Of a stretch of 64,000 nt of DNA, positions 35,668 to 44,888 are shown piece after piece (within the stretch, counting starts at the first letter, position 1; every line of letters starts with the position of its first letter). A program made the position numbers and the translations under genes. The notes beneath the pieces are model-generated. The model was not told the DNA's origin. It searched no databases and worked only from the letters and a program-made list of their open reading frames with translations. Source of the stretch: DATARH01 sp963789255 (lineage in GTDB: Bacteria; Pseudomonadota; Alphaproteobacteria; ATCC43930; CGMCC-115725); NCBI GenBank assembly GCA_963789255.1, contig CAWBJW010000001.1, positions 620,001 through 684,000 of the forward strand. The letters run 5' to 3'.

Positions 35668-35994
35668 CTAGTCTTTTTCCAAGGTACATTGCAGCGGATG
35701 TTGGTGCTGCCGGGCAAAATCCATCACCTGCGTCACTTTGGTCTCGGCGACCTCGTAGGTATAGACGCCGCAGATGCCGACGCCGCGCCGATGCACATGC
35801 AGCATGATGCGGGTCGCTTCCTGGCGGCTCTTGCTGAAAAACCGTTCGAGGATGTGCACGACGAACTCCATCGGCGTGTAGTCGTCGTTCAGCATCAACA
35901 CCTTGTACATCGCCGGCTTTTTCGTCTTCGGCTTGGCCTTGACGATAACGCCGGTTCCCGGTCCTTCCTCGCCGCGCTTGCCGTTGTCTCTCAT
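35668..35994 (-). CDS. clpS: ATP-dependent Clp protease adaptor ClpS
   Basis: ClpS delivers N-degron substrates to ClpA. The 108-residue protein has YKVLMLNDDYTPMEFVVHIL, with the acidic NDD pocket, and EATRIMLHVHRRGVGICGVY. The preceding N-terminal region is charged and flexible, as usual. The ATG at 35994 gives the family length; an upstream ATG at 36078 adds unrelated residues. It is transcribed with clpA. Confidence 0.95.
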   Translation of the reverse strand: MRDNGKRGEEGPGTGVIVKAKPKTKKPAMYKVLMLNDDYTPMEFVVHILERFFSKSRQEATRIMLHVHRRGVGICGVYTYEVAETKVTQVMDFARQHQHPLQCTLEKD

Positions 35995-36108
35995 GTCGAT
36001 CCGAGCTGATGGCGATGCTCGCCCCTGATGATATGGGCATGCCCGCGTCGGGGAAAGCCCCTTGCTGGCGCGTTGCACTTCTGTCCGGCATGTCCCTCTC
36101 GCATGCGC

Positions 36109-37098
36109 TCATTCGCTGCGATAGGGCCGGCTCAACAGGCCGTCGATCATTGTATCGATGGCCATCCCGCGATGCAGCACGCCATCGATCGCCGCGCTGA
36201 TCGGCATCTCGATCCCGAACCGCGCGGCGAGGCCGGCAACCGCCGCCGCCGTCGCGATCCCCTCGACGACCGAGCGCGTTCCGGCGAGCGCCCGGGCAAG
36301 GCTGATGCCGCGGCCGAGCGCCAGCCCGAGCGCGTAATTGCGCGACTGCCCGGCGGTGCAGGTCAGCACCAGGTCGCCCAGCCCCGACAGGCCGCGGAAG
36401 GTTTCCGCCGCGGCGCCCTTGGCAAGCCCGAGGCGAATCATCTCGGCAAGACCGCGGGTGATCAGGGCGGCCCGCGCATTGTCGCCCAAACCGCGCCCCT
36501 CGATGATGCCGCAGGCGATCGCCAGCACGTTCTTGACGGCGCCGCCGATCTCGGCGCCGAGCGGGTCCGGCGACGAATAGGGCCGGAAGCGCGCGCTGCC
36601 GAGCGCCGCGACAAAGGCACGGGCGAGGGCATGGTCGCGGCTGGCGATCGTCACCGCGGTCGGCAGGCCGCGCGCCACTTCGGCGGCGAAGCTCGGGCCC
36701 GAGAGGATCGCGACCGGCGCCGCAGGGACGATCTCGCCGGCGATTTCCGACATCGTCTTCAGCGATTCCGCCTCGATCCCCTTGGCGCACAACAGTAGCG
36801 GCAGCCCTGCCGGCAACAGCGGCGTCAACATGGCGAGCACGCCGCGCAAGAATTGCGCCGGCACCGCGACGAGCGCCGCGTCGGCGCCGGCGAGCGCGAC
36901 AGCCGCATCGGTCGTCGCCGCGATCCTTGGTTCGAGCGCGATACCGGGCAGATAGAGCGGGTTTTCGCGCCGGTCGATGATCGACCCGACGACGGCCGGA
37001 TCGCGCGCCCACAGCGCGACCTGCGCGCCGGTGCGCACCGCGACGCAAGCCAGCGCGGTGCCCCAGGCGCCGCCGCCGACGACCGCCAGCCGCTTCAT
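36109..37098 (-). CDS. gpsA: glycerol-3-phosphate dehydrogenase [NAD(P)+]
   Basis: GpsA makes sn-glycerol 3-phosphate from dihydroxyacetone phosphate for lipid synthesis. The 329-residue protein shows VVGGGAWGTALA, ILSGPSFAAEVA, the catalytic-lysine segment GGAVKNVLAIACGI and GLGDLVLTCT. The start overlaps the end of tsaD by four bases (ATGA), a common alphaproteobacterial pairing. Confidence 0.96.
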   Translation of the reverse strand: MKRLAVVGGGAWGTALACVAVRTGAQVALWARDPAVVGSIIDRRENPLYLPGIALEPRIAATTDAAVALAGADAALVAVPAQFLRGVLAMLTPLLPAGLPLLLCAKGIEAESLKTMSEIAGEIVPAAPVAILSGPSFAAEVARGLPTAVTIASRDHALARAFVAALGSARFRPYSSPDPLGAEIGGAVKNVLAIACGIIEGRGLGDNARAALITRGLAEMIRLGLAKGAAAETFRGLSGLGDLVLTCTAGQSRNYALGLALGRGISLARALAGTRSVVEGIATAAAVAGLAARFGIEMPISAAIDGVLHRGMAIDTMIDGLLSRPYRSE

Positions 37099-38177
37099 GG
37101 AAGCGCGGCATCCGCGATCGCCGCACCGGCATTGCGGTCGAGCGGCCAGCGCGGGCGGACCGGGGCATCGAGCCCGTCGACGAGACCGAGCCGCAGCCGT
37201 TCGAGACCGGCCCAGGCGATCATCGCGCCGTTGTCGGTGCACAGCGCCACGGGCGGCGCGACAAAGGCGAGGCCGGCCGCCGCCGCCAACGCCGCGAGGC
37301 GGTTGCGCAGCCGCAGATTGGCGGCGACCCCGCCGGCCGCCACCAGGCTCTGTCCCTCGGGATGGTGGCGGCGAAACCAGGCGAGCGCGTTCGCGGTGCG
37401 GTCGACGAGCGTGTCGCAGATCGCCAGCTCGACCGCGGCGGCGAGATCGGCGACATCCTGCGGACCGAGCGGGCCGGCTCTCGCATCCATATCGGCAACG
37501 ATCTGGCGCACCGCCGTCTTCAGCCCGGAAAACGAGAAATCGCAGCCCTCCCGCCCCTTGAGCGGCCGCGGCAGCGCGAATCGGCCGGGATTGCCGTCGC
37601 GCGCGGCGCGTTCGATCGCCGGCCCGCCGGGATAGCCGAGCCCCAGGAGCTTGGCGGACTTGTCGAAGGCTTCGCCGGCGGCGTCGTCGCGGCTGGTGCC
37701 GAGCAGGCGATAATGGCCGACCCCGGCGCACGCCAACAGCTGAGTGTGGCCGCCGGAAACCAAAAGCAGGAGATAGGGGAACCCGACGCCGGGCGAGAGT
37801 CGCGCCATCAGCGCGTGCGCTTCGAGATGGTTGACCGCGATGAACGGTTTGCGTGCCGCCCAGGCAAGGCCCTTTGCCGCCATCGAACCGACGATCAGCC
37901 CGCCGATCAGCCCGGGCCCCGCGGCTGCCGCCACGCCATCGAGCCGATCGACGCGGATGTCGGCTTCGACGAGCGCGCGCACGAGGAGCGCCTCGATATG
38001 GTCGAGATGGGCCCGCGCGGCGATCTCCGGCACGACGCCGCCATAGGGCATATGCTCGGCAAGCTGGGAGCGGACCAGGTTGGTGAGGATCAGCGGGCGA
38101 GGGCGGTCGCCGACCACCGCAACCGCGGTTTCGTCACAGCTTGTCTCGATGCCGAGGACGGTCAGCCCGTTGCCCAT
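37095..38177 (-). CDS. tsaD: tRNA N6-threonylcarbamoyladenosine transferase TsaD
   Basis: TsaD transfers the threonylcarbamoyl group to A37 of ANN-decoding tRNAs. The 360-residue protein begins TVLGIETSCDETAVAVVGD and has the metal-binding AVNHLEAHALMARL and the nucleotide-binding LLLLVSGGHTQLL. The ATG at 38177 gives MGNGLTVLG; an upstream TTG at 38186 is less likely. It is cotranscribed with gpsA. Confidence 0.96.
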   Translation of the reverse strand: MGNGLTVLGIETSCDETAVAVVGDRPRPLILTNLVRSQLAEHMPYGGVVPEIAARAHLDHIEALLVRALVEADIRVDRLDGVAAAAGPGLIGGLIVGSMAAKGLAWAARKPFIAVNHLEAHALMARLSPGVGFPYLLLLVSGGHTQLLACAGVGHYRLLGTSRDDAAGEAFDKSAKLLGLGYPGGPAIERAARDGNPGRFALPRPLKGREGCDFSFSGLKTAVRQIVADMDARAGPLGPQDVADLAAAVELAICDTLVDRTANALAWFRRHHPEGQSLVAAGGVAANLRLRNRLAALAAAAGLAFVAPPVALCTDNGAMIAWAGLERLRLGLVDGLDAPVRPRWPLDRNAGAAIADAALP

Positions 38178-38225
38178 GGGGGGCAAATGGCGGCGCGCTG
38201 CCGCCCCTGCAAGCGACCCCCCGAA

Positions 38226-38816
38226 TTAGCGCGCCGGGTTCTGAGGCGGCGCGGCGGCGGCGGTGGGCAGGCTGGCGCGCGCCTCGTCGACGGCGGCGAG
38301 CTGCTTGGCGATCAGGTCGCCCGGCACGAGGAGCGTCTCTTTCTTGCCCGAGCGCGCCGTGAAGCTGACGGCGAGCCCCTGCGGGCTGGCGCGCAACAGC
38401 GCCTCGGGCAGGGCGGCGGCGAACTCCTCGGCGTAGGAGCAGCCGTTGTCGCAGGTGATCTTGTTCTTGCTGATCGCGACGAAGCGCAGCTTCCGGCCTT
38501 GGCCGTCGCGCGCCGCCTCCCAGTTGCGCTCGGCGCCGAAATAGCTGTCTTCGACATAGAGCTGATGCGCGGTCTTGCCATCGCGCGTGTCGATCCAGCT
38601 GCGCAGCGCAAAGAAATTGGTGTTGGGGACGCCGAGGAACGGCGCGTCATGCTGAATCCGCGGTCCGACAAACGCGATGAACCTGCCGCCCGGCTCCACC
38701 GACCGGGTGACCGCGGTCGCGGGCTGGGCATTCGGCGGCGCGTTTGAGACGGTCGCGCAACCGGCGAGCGCCACCAGCAGCGACGCTGCCGCGACGAGGG
38801 CGGTCGAGATTTTCAT
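38226..38816 (-). CDS. putative lipoprotein
   Basis: The 196-residue protein has a lipoprotein signal, LLVALAGCATV, with the lipobox Cys near residue 20. The mature part contains KITCDNGCSYAEEFAAALPE with two Cys that might form a disulfide. No characterised domain is recognised. It ends 48 bases before the tsaD start and follows the CoA-transferase gene by 6 bases, so it may be in the same transcript. Confidence 0.8.
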   Translation of the reverse strand: MKISTALVAAASLLVALAGCATVSNAPPNAQPATAVTRSVEPGGRFIAFVGPRIQHDAPFLGVPNTNFFALRSWIDTRDGKTAHQLYVEDSYFGAERNWEAARDGQGRKLRFVAISKNKITCDNGCSYAEEFAAALPEALLRASPQGLAVSFTARSGKKETLLVPGDLIAKQLAAVDEARASLPTAAAAPPQNPAR

Positions 38817-38822
38817 CGCCGC

Positions 38823-39956
38823 TCAGCCCAGCGTCGAACCGTTGTCTTCGCCGAGCGCCGGCGCCGCCTTGGCGAAGGGCGGGCGCACGCCGTCGAACGA
38901 GAGCGGCAGGCCGACGAGGCCGAGTTCGCTGCCCGGCCGGCGCTGGATCATGCCGAGCGCGCGGGTCTGCGCATCCTCGACGACCTGGTCGAGCGTGTTG
39001 AGCGGGCCGTTGGGGATGCCGGCGCCTTCGAGCCGGTCGGCCCAATGCGCGAGCGGCTGCGTCGCGAAGATCGCCGCCAGGATCGGCACCAGCTCGGCGC
39101 GATGCACGACCCGGTCCTTGTTGCTGCAAAACCGCTTGTCTTCGGCAAGACCCGGCCGGTCGAGCACGGCGCACAGGCGGCGGAACAGATTGTCGTTGCC
39201 GGCCGCCACCATCATATGGCCGTCGGCAGCGGCGAAGGCCTGATAGGGCACGATCATGTCGACCCCCGAGCCGTGCCGCGCCGGGATCTTGCCATCGGCC
39301 AGGAAGCCGGCGAGATAGATGCTCATCCAGGCAAGTCCCGTCTCGTAGAGCGAGGTGTCGACGATGCCGCCCTGGCCGGTACGCCCGCGCTCCTGCAATG
39401 CGGCAAGGATGCCGATCACCGACCACATCCCCGCCCCCATGTCGATGATCGAAGCGGGCACCCGCACCGGCGGACGGCCGTCTTCGCCGAGGAGGCTCAT
39501 CAGCCCGCTATAGGCCTGCATCATCGGGTCGTAGCCGGGGCGCTCGCGCAACGGCCCGACGGCGCCGAACGCGCCGAGGTTGCAGCACACCAGGCTGGGC
39601 TTGGCCGCGACCAGCTTGGCGGCGCCGATTCCATAGCGGTCGAGCGCGCCGGATTTCAGATTGTGCAGCACGACGTCGGCGCGCTCGATGATCAGCGTGC
39701 GCAGCCGGGCGGCGTCGGCCGGGTCGGCGAGGTCGATCGTGATGCCCTCTTTCGCCCGGTTGACCGCGTGAAAACAGGTCGCCGCCCCTTCGAGAAACGG
39801 CGGGCCCCAGCCGCGGCAGGCGTCGCCGCCCTTCGGGTTCTCGACCTTGATCACCTCGGCGCCCAATTCGCCGAGGATCATCCCGGCATAGGGCGCGGCG
39901 ATCGAATGGCCGATCTCGATGACGACGAGGCCGGAGAGTGGGCGAATGCTGGACAT
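38823..39956 (-). CDS. CaiB/BaiF family (class III) CoA-transferase
   Basis: This 377-residue family III CoA-transferase exchanges CoA between acyl-CoA thioesters and carboxylates. Features are LVVIEIGHSIAAPYAGMILG, LGAEVIKVENPKGGDACRG, and the likely catalytic-Asp region VPASIIDMGAG near residue 180. Acids are not identifiable. Its ATG at 39956 lies 2 bases from a palindromic repeat (39959-40039), so the promoter must be within or beyond that repeat. Confidence 0.92.
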   Translation of the reverse strand: MSSIRPLSGLVVIEIGHSIAAPYAGMILGELGAEVIKVENPKGGDACRGWGPPFLEGAATCFHAVNRAKEGITIDLADPADAARLRTLIIERADVVLHNLKSGALDRYGIGAAKLVAAKPSLVCCNLGAFGAVGPLRERPGYDPMMQAYSGLMSLLGEDGRPPVRVPASIIDMGAGMWSVIGILAALQERGRTGQGGIVDTSLYETGLAWMSIYLAGFLADGKIPARHGSGVDMIVPYQAFAAADGHMMVAAGNDNLFRRLCAVLDRPGLAEDKRFCSNKDRVVHRAELVPILAAIFATQPLAHWADRLEGAGIPNGPLNTLDQVVEDAQTRALGMIQRRPGSELGLVGLPLSFDGVRPPFAKAAPALGEDNGSTLG

Positions 39957-39958
39957 CG

Positions 39959-40039
39959 ATTCACCACGGAGACACGGAGGGCGCGGAAATCTCGTGCTGT
40001 TATAAATCCTCCGCGCCCTCCGTGTCTTCGGGGTGAATT
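39959..40039. repeat. palindromic repeat between divergent genes (CACGGAGACACGGAGG type)
   Basis: Arms of about 29 bases, ATTCACCACGGAGACACGGA and onward, pair with the reverse complement ending GTGTCTTCGGGGTGAAT. It sits between the divergently transcribed CoA-transferase and ABC binding-protein genes. As a transcript it would form a long hairpin. Confidence 0.8.
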
Positions 40040-40123
40040 GTGCGTCCTGATGACCGGCTGCCGCGGGCCGGCTATGCTTCCGCGGTACGCGCGGCAAACG
40101 CGCCGTCCAGGGGAGGAGACCCG

Positions 40124-41200
40124 ATGAAACGACGCTCGGACGAGATCGAGGCGAAAGTGGCCGCCGCGCTGCCCCGCCGCGCCCTGATGGGCGGCGTCGC
40201 CGCGGGATCGGCGGCGGCGCTGCTGGCCGCGGCGAGCGGCGCGCGGGCCGCCGACGCCGCGCCGTTCCCGGAACACCCGCGCTGGAAGTTCGTCTTCGTC
40301 AACCACGTGACGAGCAACCCCTTCTTCGTGCCGTGCCAATACGGCATCGCGGACGCCTGCGCGCTGCTGGGCGTCAACTACCAGTGGACCGGGTCGGAAA
40401 CCTCGGACGTGGCGCAGATGGTCAACGCGATGAACGCGGCGATCGCCGGCAAGGCCGACGCGATCGCGGTGTGCCTCGTCGATCCCAGGGGCTTCGACCG
40501 GCCGACCGAGAGCGCGCTGGCGGCCGGCATCCCGGTGTTCAGCTACAACGCCGATTCGCACACCAACAAGCGCCTCGCCTATATCGGCCAGGACCTGTTC
40601 CTCTCGGGCCAGATGATGGGCGAGCGCATCGTCAAGCTGGTCGGCTCGGGCAAGGTCGCGATCTTCATCGCGACGCCGGGCCAGCTCAACCTGCAGCCGC
40701 GGGTCAACGGCGCGATGGATGCGATCAGGAAATCGGGCGCCAGGATCGAGGCGACGATGATCGCGACCGACCCGTCGGCCAATGCCGGGCTGTCGAAGAT
40801 CCAGGCCTATTATCTCGGCAACCAGGACGTGAAGGGCCTGTTCGGGGTCAGCGGCGGCGACACGATGAATTGCGGCCTGATCGGCCGGCAATACAAATTG
40901 CCGGCGAAGGGCGTGCAGGCCGGCGGCTTCGATATGCTGCCGAAGTCATTGGAGGCGGTGCGCGACGGCTTCCTCGATTTCGTCATCGATCAGCAGCCCT
41001 ATCTGCAAGGATTCTACACGGTGATGGAGATGTTCGCCTTCAAGGTGTCGGGCGGCCTCATTGGCCCGGCCGACATCAACACCGGGTTGAAATTCGTCGC
41101 CAAGGACGCGGTCGGCCAATACATGAACACCAAGACGCGCTACGAAGGCAGCGCCAAAGCGGCCCAGATCGTCCCGCGCAGCGGCCCGATCGGCGGCTGA
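40124..41200 (+). CDS. sugar-type ABC transporter substrate-binding protein
   Basis: This 358-residue periplasmic binding protein of the ribose/Peripla_BP_4 type captures a sugar or small polyol and hands it to the permease. The signal begins PRRALMGGVAAGSAAALLAA with a twin-Arg, so Tat export is possible though Sec is not excluded. Core segments are WKFVFVNHVTSNPFFVPCQ, VNAMNAAIAGKADAIAV and KVAIFIATPGQLNLQPRVNG. The ATG at 40124 follows GGGGAGGAGACCC. The permease and ATPase follow after a 138-base spacer that holds a repeat. Confidence 0.9.
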   Translation: MKRRSDEIEAKVAAALPRRALMGGVAAGSAAALLAAASGARAADAAPFPEHPRWKFVFVNHVTSNPFFVPCQYGIADACALLGVNYQWTGSETSDVAQMVNAMNAAIAGKADAIAVCLVDPRGFDRPTESALAAGIPVFSYNADSHTNKRLAYIGQDLFLSGQMMGERIVKLVGSGKVAIFIATPGQLNLQPRVNGAMDAIRKSGARIEATMIATDPSANAGLSKIQAYYLGNQDVKGLFGVSGGDTMNCGLIGRQYKLPAKGVQAGGFDMLPKSLEAVRDGFLDFVIDQQPYLQGFYTVMEMFAFKVSGGLIGPADINTGLKFVAKDAVGQYMNTKTRYEGSAKAAQIVPRSGPIGG

Positions 41201-41213
41201 GCAGCGGCGCGGT

Positions 41214-41329
41214 GCGTCCTTTGAGACGCCCGCTCCGCGGCCTCCTCAGGATGAGGTAACTGTTTGGCGCCACAGACAAAAGCCCCTCATCCTGAGGAGC
41301 CCCCCGCAGGGGGGCGTCTCGAAGGACGC
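41214..41329. repeat. palindromic repeat, GCGTCCTTTGAGACG family (copy 1)
   Basis: Outer arms GCGTCCTTTGAGACGCC and GGCGTCTCGAAGGACGC pair with one mismatch, and inner arms CCTCCTCAGGATGAGG and CCTCATCCTGAGGAG pair. The same family appears at 54715-54800. It separates the binding-protein gene from the permease gene. Confidence 0.85.
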
Positions 41330-41338
41330 CAGGCGTCG

Positions 41339-42326
41339 ATGCCAGGCGCACGAAGCATCGTCCGGTGGCTGTACGACTTCCTGCTGCGGCCGGAGGCGAG
41401 CGTCGTCGTCGTGTCTGTGGCGCTCGTCGCCTATTTCGAGATCGCCAATGCGAATTTCCTGACCAACGCCAATGTGCAGACGCTGTCGCAATTCGTCGCC
41501 GCGCCGGTGATCATCGCCTGCGGCGAGATCATGCTGCTGATCTGCCGCGAGATCGACCTGTCGGTCGGCCAGGTCTTCGCGCTGGCCCCGTTCCTGATGG
41601 AGAACGTCAACGACATCGGTGTCCCGGAGCCGCTGGCGATCGTCGCCGCGCTCGCCGTCTGCGCCCTGATCGGCCTGATGATCGGGCTGATCACGATCAA
41701 GCTCGGTATCCCCTCGTTCATCACGACGCTCGGCATGCTGTTCCTGATTACCGGGCTGACCCTGACGATCTCGCGCGGCTATCCGGCGGACACCGCGGGC
41801 GGGCCGCTGCTCACCGGCATCATGGGCGCCTGGGCCTATTCCGAGATCGTCTGGGCACTGGCGATCGTCGGGATCATGCATGTCGTGCTGCGCCATACGC
41901 GCTGGGGGCTGCACACGATCGCGATTGGCGGCAACATCGTCGCCGCGGCCGAGGCCGGGATCGCAATCAACCGCATCAAGATCGGCAATTTCGTGCTGAC
42001 CAGCACCCTGGGCGGGCTGACCGGGCTCCTGGAGGCGTTCCGCGTCGGCTCGATCGATCCGCTTGGCCGGCGGCAGCAACATCATGTTTCTCGGCGTCGC
42101 CTCAGGGGTCATCGGCGGCACCGCAATCGCCGGCGGGGCGGGAACCATCATCGGCGGGCTGGTCGGCGGGATCATGCTCGGGGTCATGCAGGACGGGTTC
42201 ACCCTGCAAGGCATCAACGCCTTCACCTTCGACATCATCATCGGCGCCGCGATCCTGATCGCGATGGTGGCGAACATCCACCTCGCGCGGCTGCGCGCCG
42301 GCGGCCGTTGGGGCGGCATGCGATGA
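41339..42326 (+). pseudogene. sugar ABC transporter permease (one +1 frame break)
   Basis: This is a ribose-type (RbsC/FrcC) inner-membrane permease with about ten helices. It includes ACGEIMLLICREIDLSVGQV, IPSFITTLGMLFLITGLTL and, in the next frame, GGSNIMFLGVASGVIGGTAI. One extra T in the TT at 42063-42064 splits the gene; without it the sequence reads DPLAGGSNIMFLG and the protein is about 328 residues. The stop overlaps the ATPase ATG by four bases. The upstream repeat ends 10 bases before the start. Confidence 0.85.
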
Positions 42327-43078
42327 GCGAGGCGATCCGCGCCGAGCAGCTGGTCAAGTCGTTCGGCCACATCCTGGCGCTCAACGGCGTCTCGATGCAG
42401 GTCGCGCGCGGCGAGACGCTCGGCATCCTCGGCGACAACGGCGCCGGCAAATCGACCCTGATCAAGATCCTGACCGGCTACCACCGGCCCGATTCGGGGC
42501 AGGTTTACGTCGATGGCAGGCCGGTCAACTTCGCCTCGGTCGACGACGCCCGCGCCCTCGGCATCGAGTGCGTCTACCAGGACCTGGCATTGGTCAACGG
42601 GCTCAGCATCTACCACAACATGTTCCTCAAGCGCGAATTGCTGTGGGGCGGCCCGCTGCACCTCCTCGACCACCGCGCGATGCGGCGCCGCGCGGCAGAG
42701 GCGCTGGCCGAGATCGGCGTCGAGGTGCCGTCGGTCGAGGCCGAGGTCGGCTCGCTGTCGGGCGGCCAGCGCCAGGCGATCGCGGTCGCCCGCGCGGTAT
42801 TGTCCAACGCCCGCATCCTCTTGCTCGACGAGCCGCTGGCGGCGATGGGCGCGCGCGAGGCGCGCCTCATCATCGGCCTGATCGAGCGGTTGAAGGCGCG
42901 CGGCGACATCGCGATCGCGATGATCGCGCACAATTACGCGCAGACGCTCGAACTCTGCGACCGGGTGGTCCTCGTGCAGCACGGCGAAGTGACCTTCGAA
43001 AGCGCCGCCGGCGCCACCTCGGCCGAGGAGCTCCTCGACATCGTCCGCCGCGAATACCGCGCCGCCCGCCTGGGGTGA
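42323..43078 (+). CDS. sugar ABC transporter ATP-binding protein
   Basis: This is a 251-residue single-domain ATPase with Walker A LGDNGAGKSTLIKILT, signature SLSGGQRQAIAVARAV and Walker B ILLLDEPLAAMG, followed by AMIAHNYAQTLELCDR. The single nucleotide-binding domain resembles the FrcA type rather than the fused RbsA type. It energises import with the two genes upstream. Translation is coupled to the permease gene by ATGA overlap. Confidence 0.92.
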   Translation: MSEAIRAEQLVKSFGHILALNGVSMQVARGETLGILGDNGAGKSTLIKILTGYHRPDSGQVYVDGRPVNFASVDDARALGIECVYQDLALVNGLSIYHNMFLKRELLWGGPLHLLDHRAMRRRAAEALAEIGVEVPSVEAEVGSLSGGQRQAIAVARAVLSNARILLLDEPLAAMGAREARLIIGLIERLKARGDIAIAMIAHNYAQTLELCDRVVLVQHGEVTFESAAGATSAEELLDIVRREYRAARLG

Positions 43079-43303
43079 GCGAGGCGAGCGGCCGGCGAAG
43101 GACCGGCGCCGCTTTTCGGCATAAAGCGCCCTCCCGGACGTCGGCTGGCCTTGTGCGGCGGGAACGGCTGTTCGTCGGGTCGTGGGTAAGCGGCAAGGCT
43201 CGATCCGCAAAGCAGCCCATTGCGCCAACCTGCCCTACCGTCCGGGATGCGCCCGGGAGCGCGGCGCGCTATCCTGCCGGCAGACATCTGAAGGGAGAGG
43301 GCG

Positions 43304-44503
43304 ATGCCCTATGGCGACCCATCCGACGAAACGGTGATGCTGGCCCTCGGCGAGGATTACCCCGAATTGCGCCAATCGGTGCGCAAGATCTGCGAGAAAT
43401 ATCCCGGCGCCTATTGGCGCAGGCTGGAGGACGAGCAGGCCTATCCGAGCGCGTTCGTCGGGGAATTGACCGAGGCCGGCTTTCTCGGCTCGCTGATCCC
43501 GGAGGAATACGGCGGCTCCGGCCTGCCGTTGCGCGCCGCCGCGGTCATTCTCGAAGAGATCAACGCGAGCGGCTGCACCGCCAGCCAGGGCCACGCCCAG
43601 ATGTACATCATGGGCACTCTGCTCAGGCACGGCAGCGCCGAGCAGAAACAGCGCTACCTGCCCGGCATCGCCTCGGGCGAACTGCGCCTGCAGGCCTTCG
43701 GCGTCACCGAGCCGACCACCGGCTCCGACACCACCAAGCTGAAGACCCGCGCGGTGCGCGCCGGCAACGGCGACCACTATCTCGTCACCGGGCAGAAGGT
43801 ATGGACCTCGCGCGCCCGGCACTCCGATCTGATGCTCTTATTGGCGCGCACCACCCCGGTCGAGGACGTGAAGCGCCGCACCGACGGGCTCTCGGTGTTT
43901 CTCGTCGATCTGCGCGAGAGCCTCGGGCATGGGGTCGAGATCCGGCCGATCGAGGCGATGATCAACCACAACACGACGGAAGTGTTTTTCGACAATCTGA
44001 AAGTGCCGGCGGAAAACCTGATCGGGGAAGAGGGGAGGGGGTTCCGCTACATCCTCGACGGGATGAATGCCGAGCGCATCCTGGTGGCGCAGGAATGCAT
44101 CGGCGACGGCCGCTGGCTTCTGAAAAAGGGCATCGACTATGCCAACGAGCGCATCGTCTTCGACCGGCCGATCGGGCAGAACCAGGGCGTCCAGTTTCCG
44201 CTGGCCCGCGCCTATGCCGAACTGGAAGCCGCCGACATGATCTGCCGCCGCGCCGCCGCCTTGTTCGACGCCGGCAGGGAATGCGGCGCCGACGCCAACA
44301 TGGCCAAGCTCCTCGCCTCGGAAGCGACCTGGCATGCCGCCGACGCCACCTTCCAGACCTTCGGCGGCTTCGCCTTCGCCAAGGAATACGACATCGAGCG
44401 CAAATGGCGCGAGGTCCGCATCTACCAGACCGCGCCCATTTCGACCAACCTGATCCTCGCCTATATCGGCCAGCACGTCCTGGGGATGCCGCGGTCGTAT
44501 TGA
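43304..44503 (+). CDS. acyl-CoA dehydrogenase family protein
   Basis: The 399-residue flavoprotein oxidises an acyl-CoA at the alpha-beta bond. Family segments are SLIPEEYGGSGLPLRAAAVI, AFGVTEPTTGSDTTKLKTRA, GQKVWTSRARHSDLMLLLAR, QTFGGFAFAKEYDIERKWRE. Domain order (helical, beta, helical) is complete. The exact substrate is unknown, but nearby CoA-transferase and crotonase genes suit carboxylic acid degradation. A good GGGAGAGGGCG precedes the ATG. Confidence 0.93.
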   Translation: MPYGDPSDETVMLALGEDYPELRQSVRKICEKYPGAYWRRLEDEQAYPSAFVGELTEAGFLGSLIPEEYGGSGLPLRAAAVILEEINASGCTASQGHAQMYIMGTLLRHGSAEQKQRYLPGIASGELRLQAFGVTEPTTGSDTTKLKTRAVRAGNGDHYLVTGQKVWTSRARHSDLMLLLARTTPVEDVKRRTDGLSVFLVDLRESLGHGVEIRPIEAMINHNTTEVFFDNLKVPAENLIGEEGRGFRYILDGMNAERILVAQECIGDGRWLLKKGIDYANERIVFDRPIGQNQGVQFPLARAYAELEAADMICRRAAALFDAGRECGADANMAKLLASEATWHAADATFQTFGGFAFAKEYDIERKWREVRIYQTAPISTNLILAYIGQHVLGMPRSY

Positions 44504-44542
44504 GTCACTCCCGCCCCGACACTCGCGCGAATTCGACCAGCT

Positions 44543-44628
44543 CGTAGGGTGGGCTGAGCAAGCGAAGCCCACCGCCCGGCGGTGCCGCAACGTCGCGATG
44601 GGCTTCGCGTTGCTCAGCCCATCCTACG
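44543..44628. repeat. palindromic repeat (CGTAGGGTGGGCTGAGC type)
   Basis: Arms CGTAGGGTGGGCTGAGCAA and the facing TTGCTCAGCCCATCCTACG form a long imperfect inverted repeat. It lies immediately downstream of the acyl-CoA dehydrogenase gene. Such units are widespread dispersed repeats in many proteobacteria. Confidence 0.75.
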
Positions 44629-44740
44629 CCCGCTAGAGAATGGTAAACAGGTGGGGCCCTCTTGTTCTCACCGCCGCAGCGCCTATCTAACGGTTATTGT
44701 ATCGTTACTGCCATCAACGGAAATTGTTACTTGCGAAAAC

Positions 44741-44888
44741 TCCCTGCGACTTCCCTGCTTGCCGAATTGAATTCCCTGCTCGGTGCTAAAAACTCCCTGC
44801 ACCAACTCCCTGCCTCTGGATGATATTCATTTATTTTCAATCTGTTATCGAATAATTCACAAAAAAATTCCCTGCTGGCAGGGAATTT
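44741..44888. repeat. AT-rich cluster of TCCCTGC repeats with a terminal palindrome
   Basis: Six direct copies of TCCCTGC occur at 44741, 44752, 44773, 44794, 44807 and 44869, and an inverted copy (GCAGGGA) at 44878. The last two form AAATTCCCTGC-TG-GCAGGGAATTT, a perfect 11-bp inverted repeat. The stretch is markedly AT-rich for this genome. No gene is seen in the 460-base gap between the dehydrogenase and the serine hydrolase. Confidence 0.7.

Noticed and set aside
44741..44888. TCCCTGC copies as a CRISPR array
   Set aside because: The unit is only 7 bases with irregular spacing and no cas genes are present.
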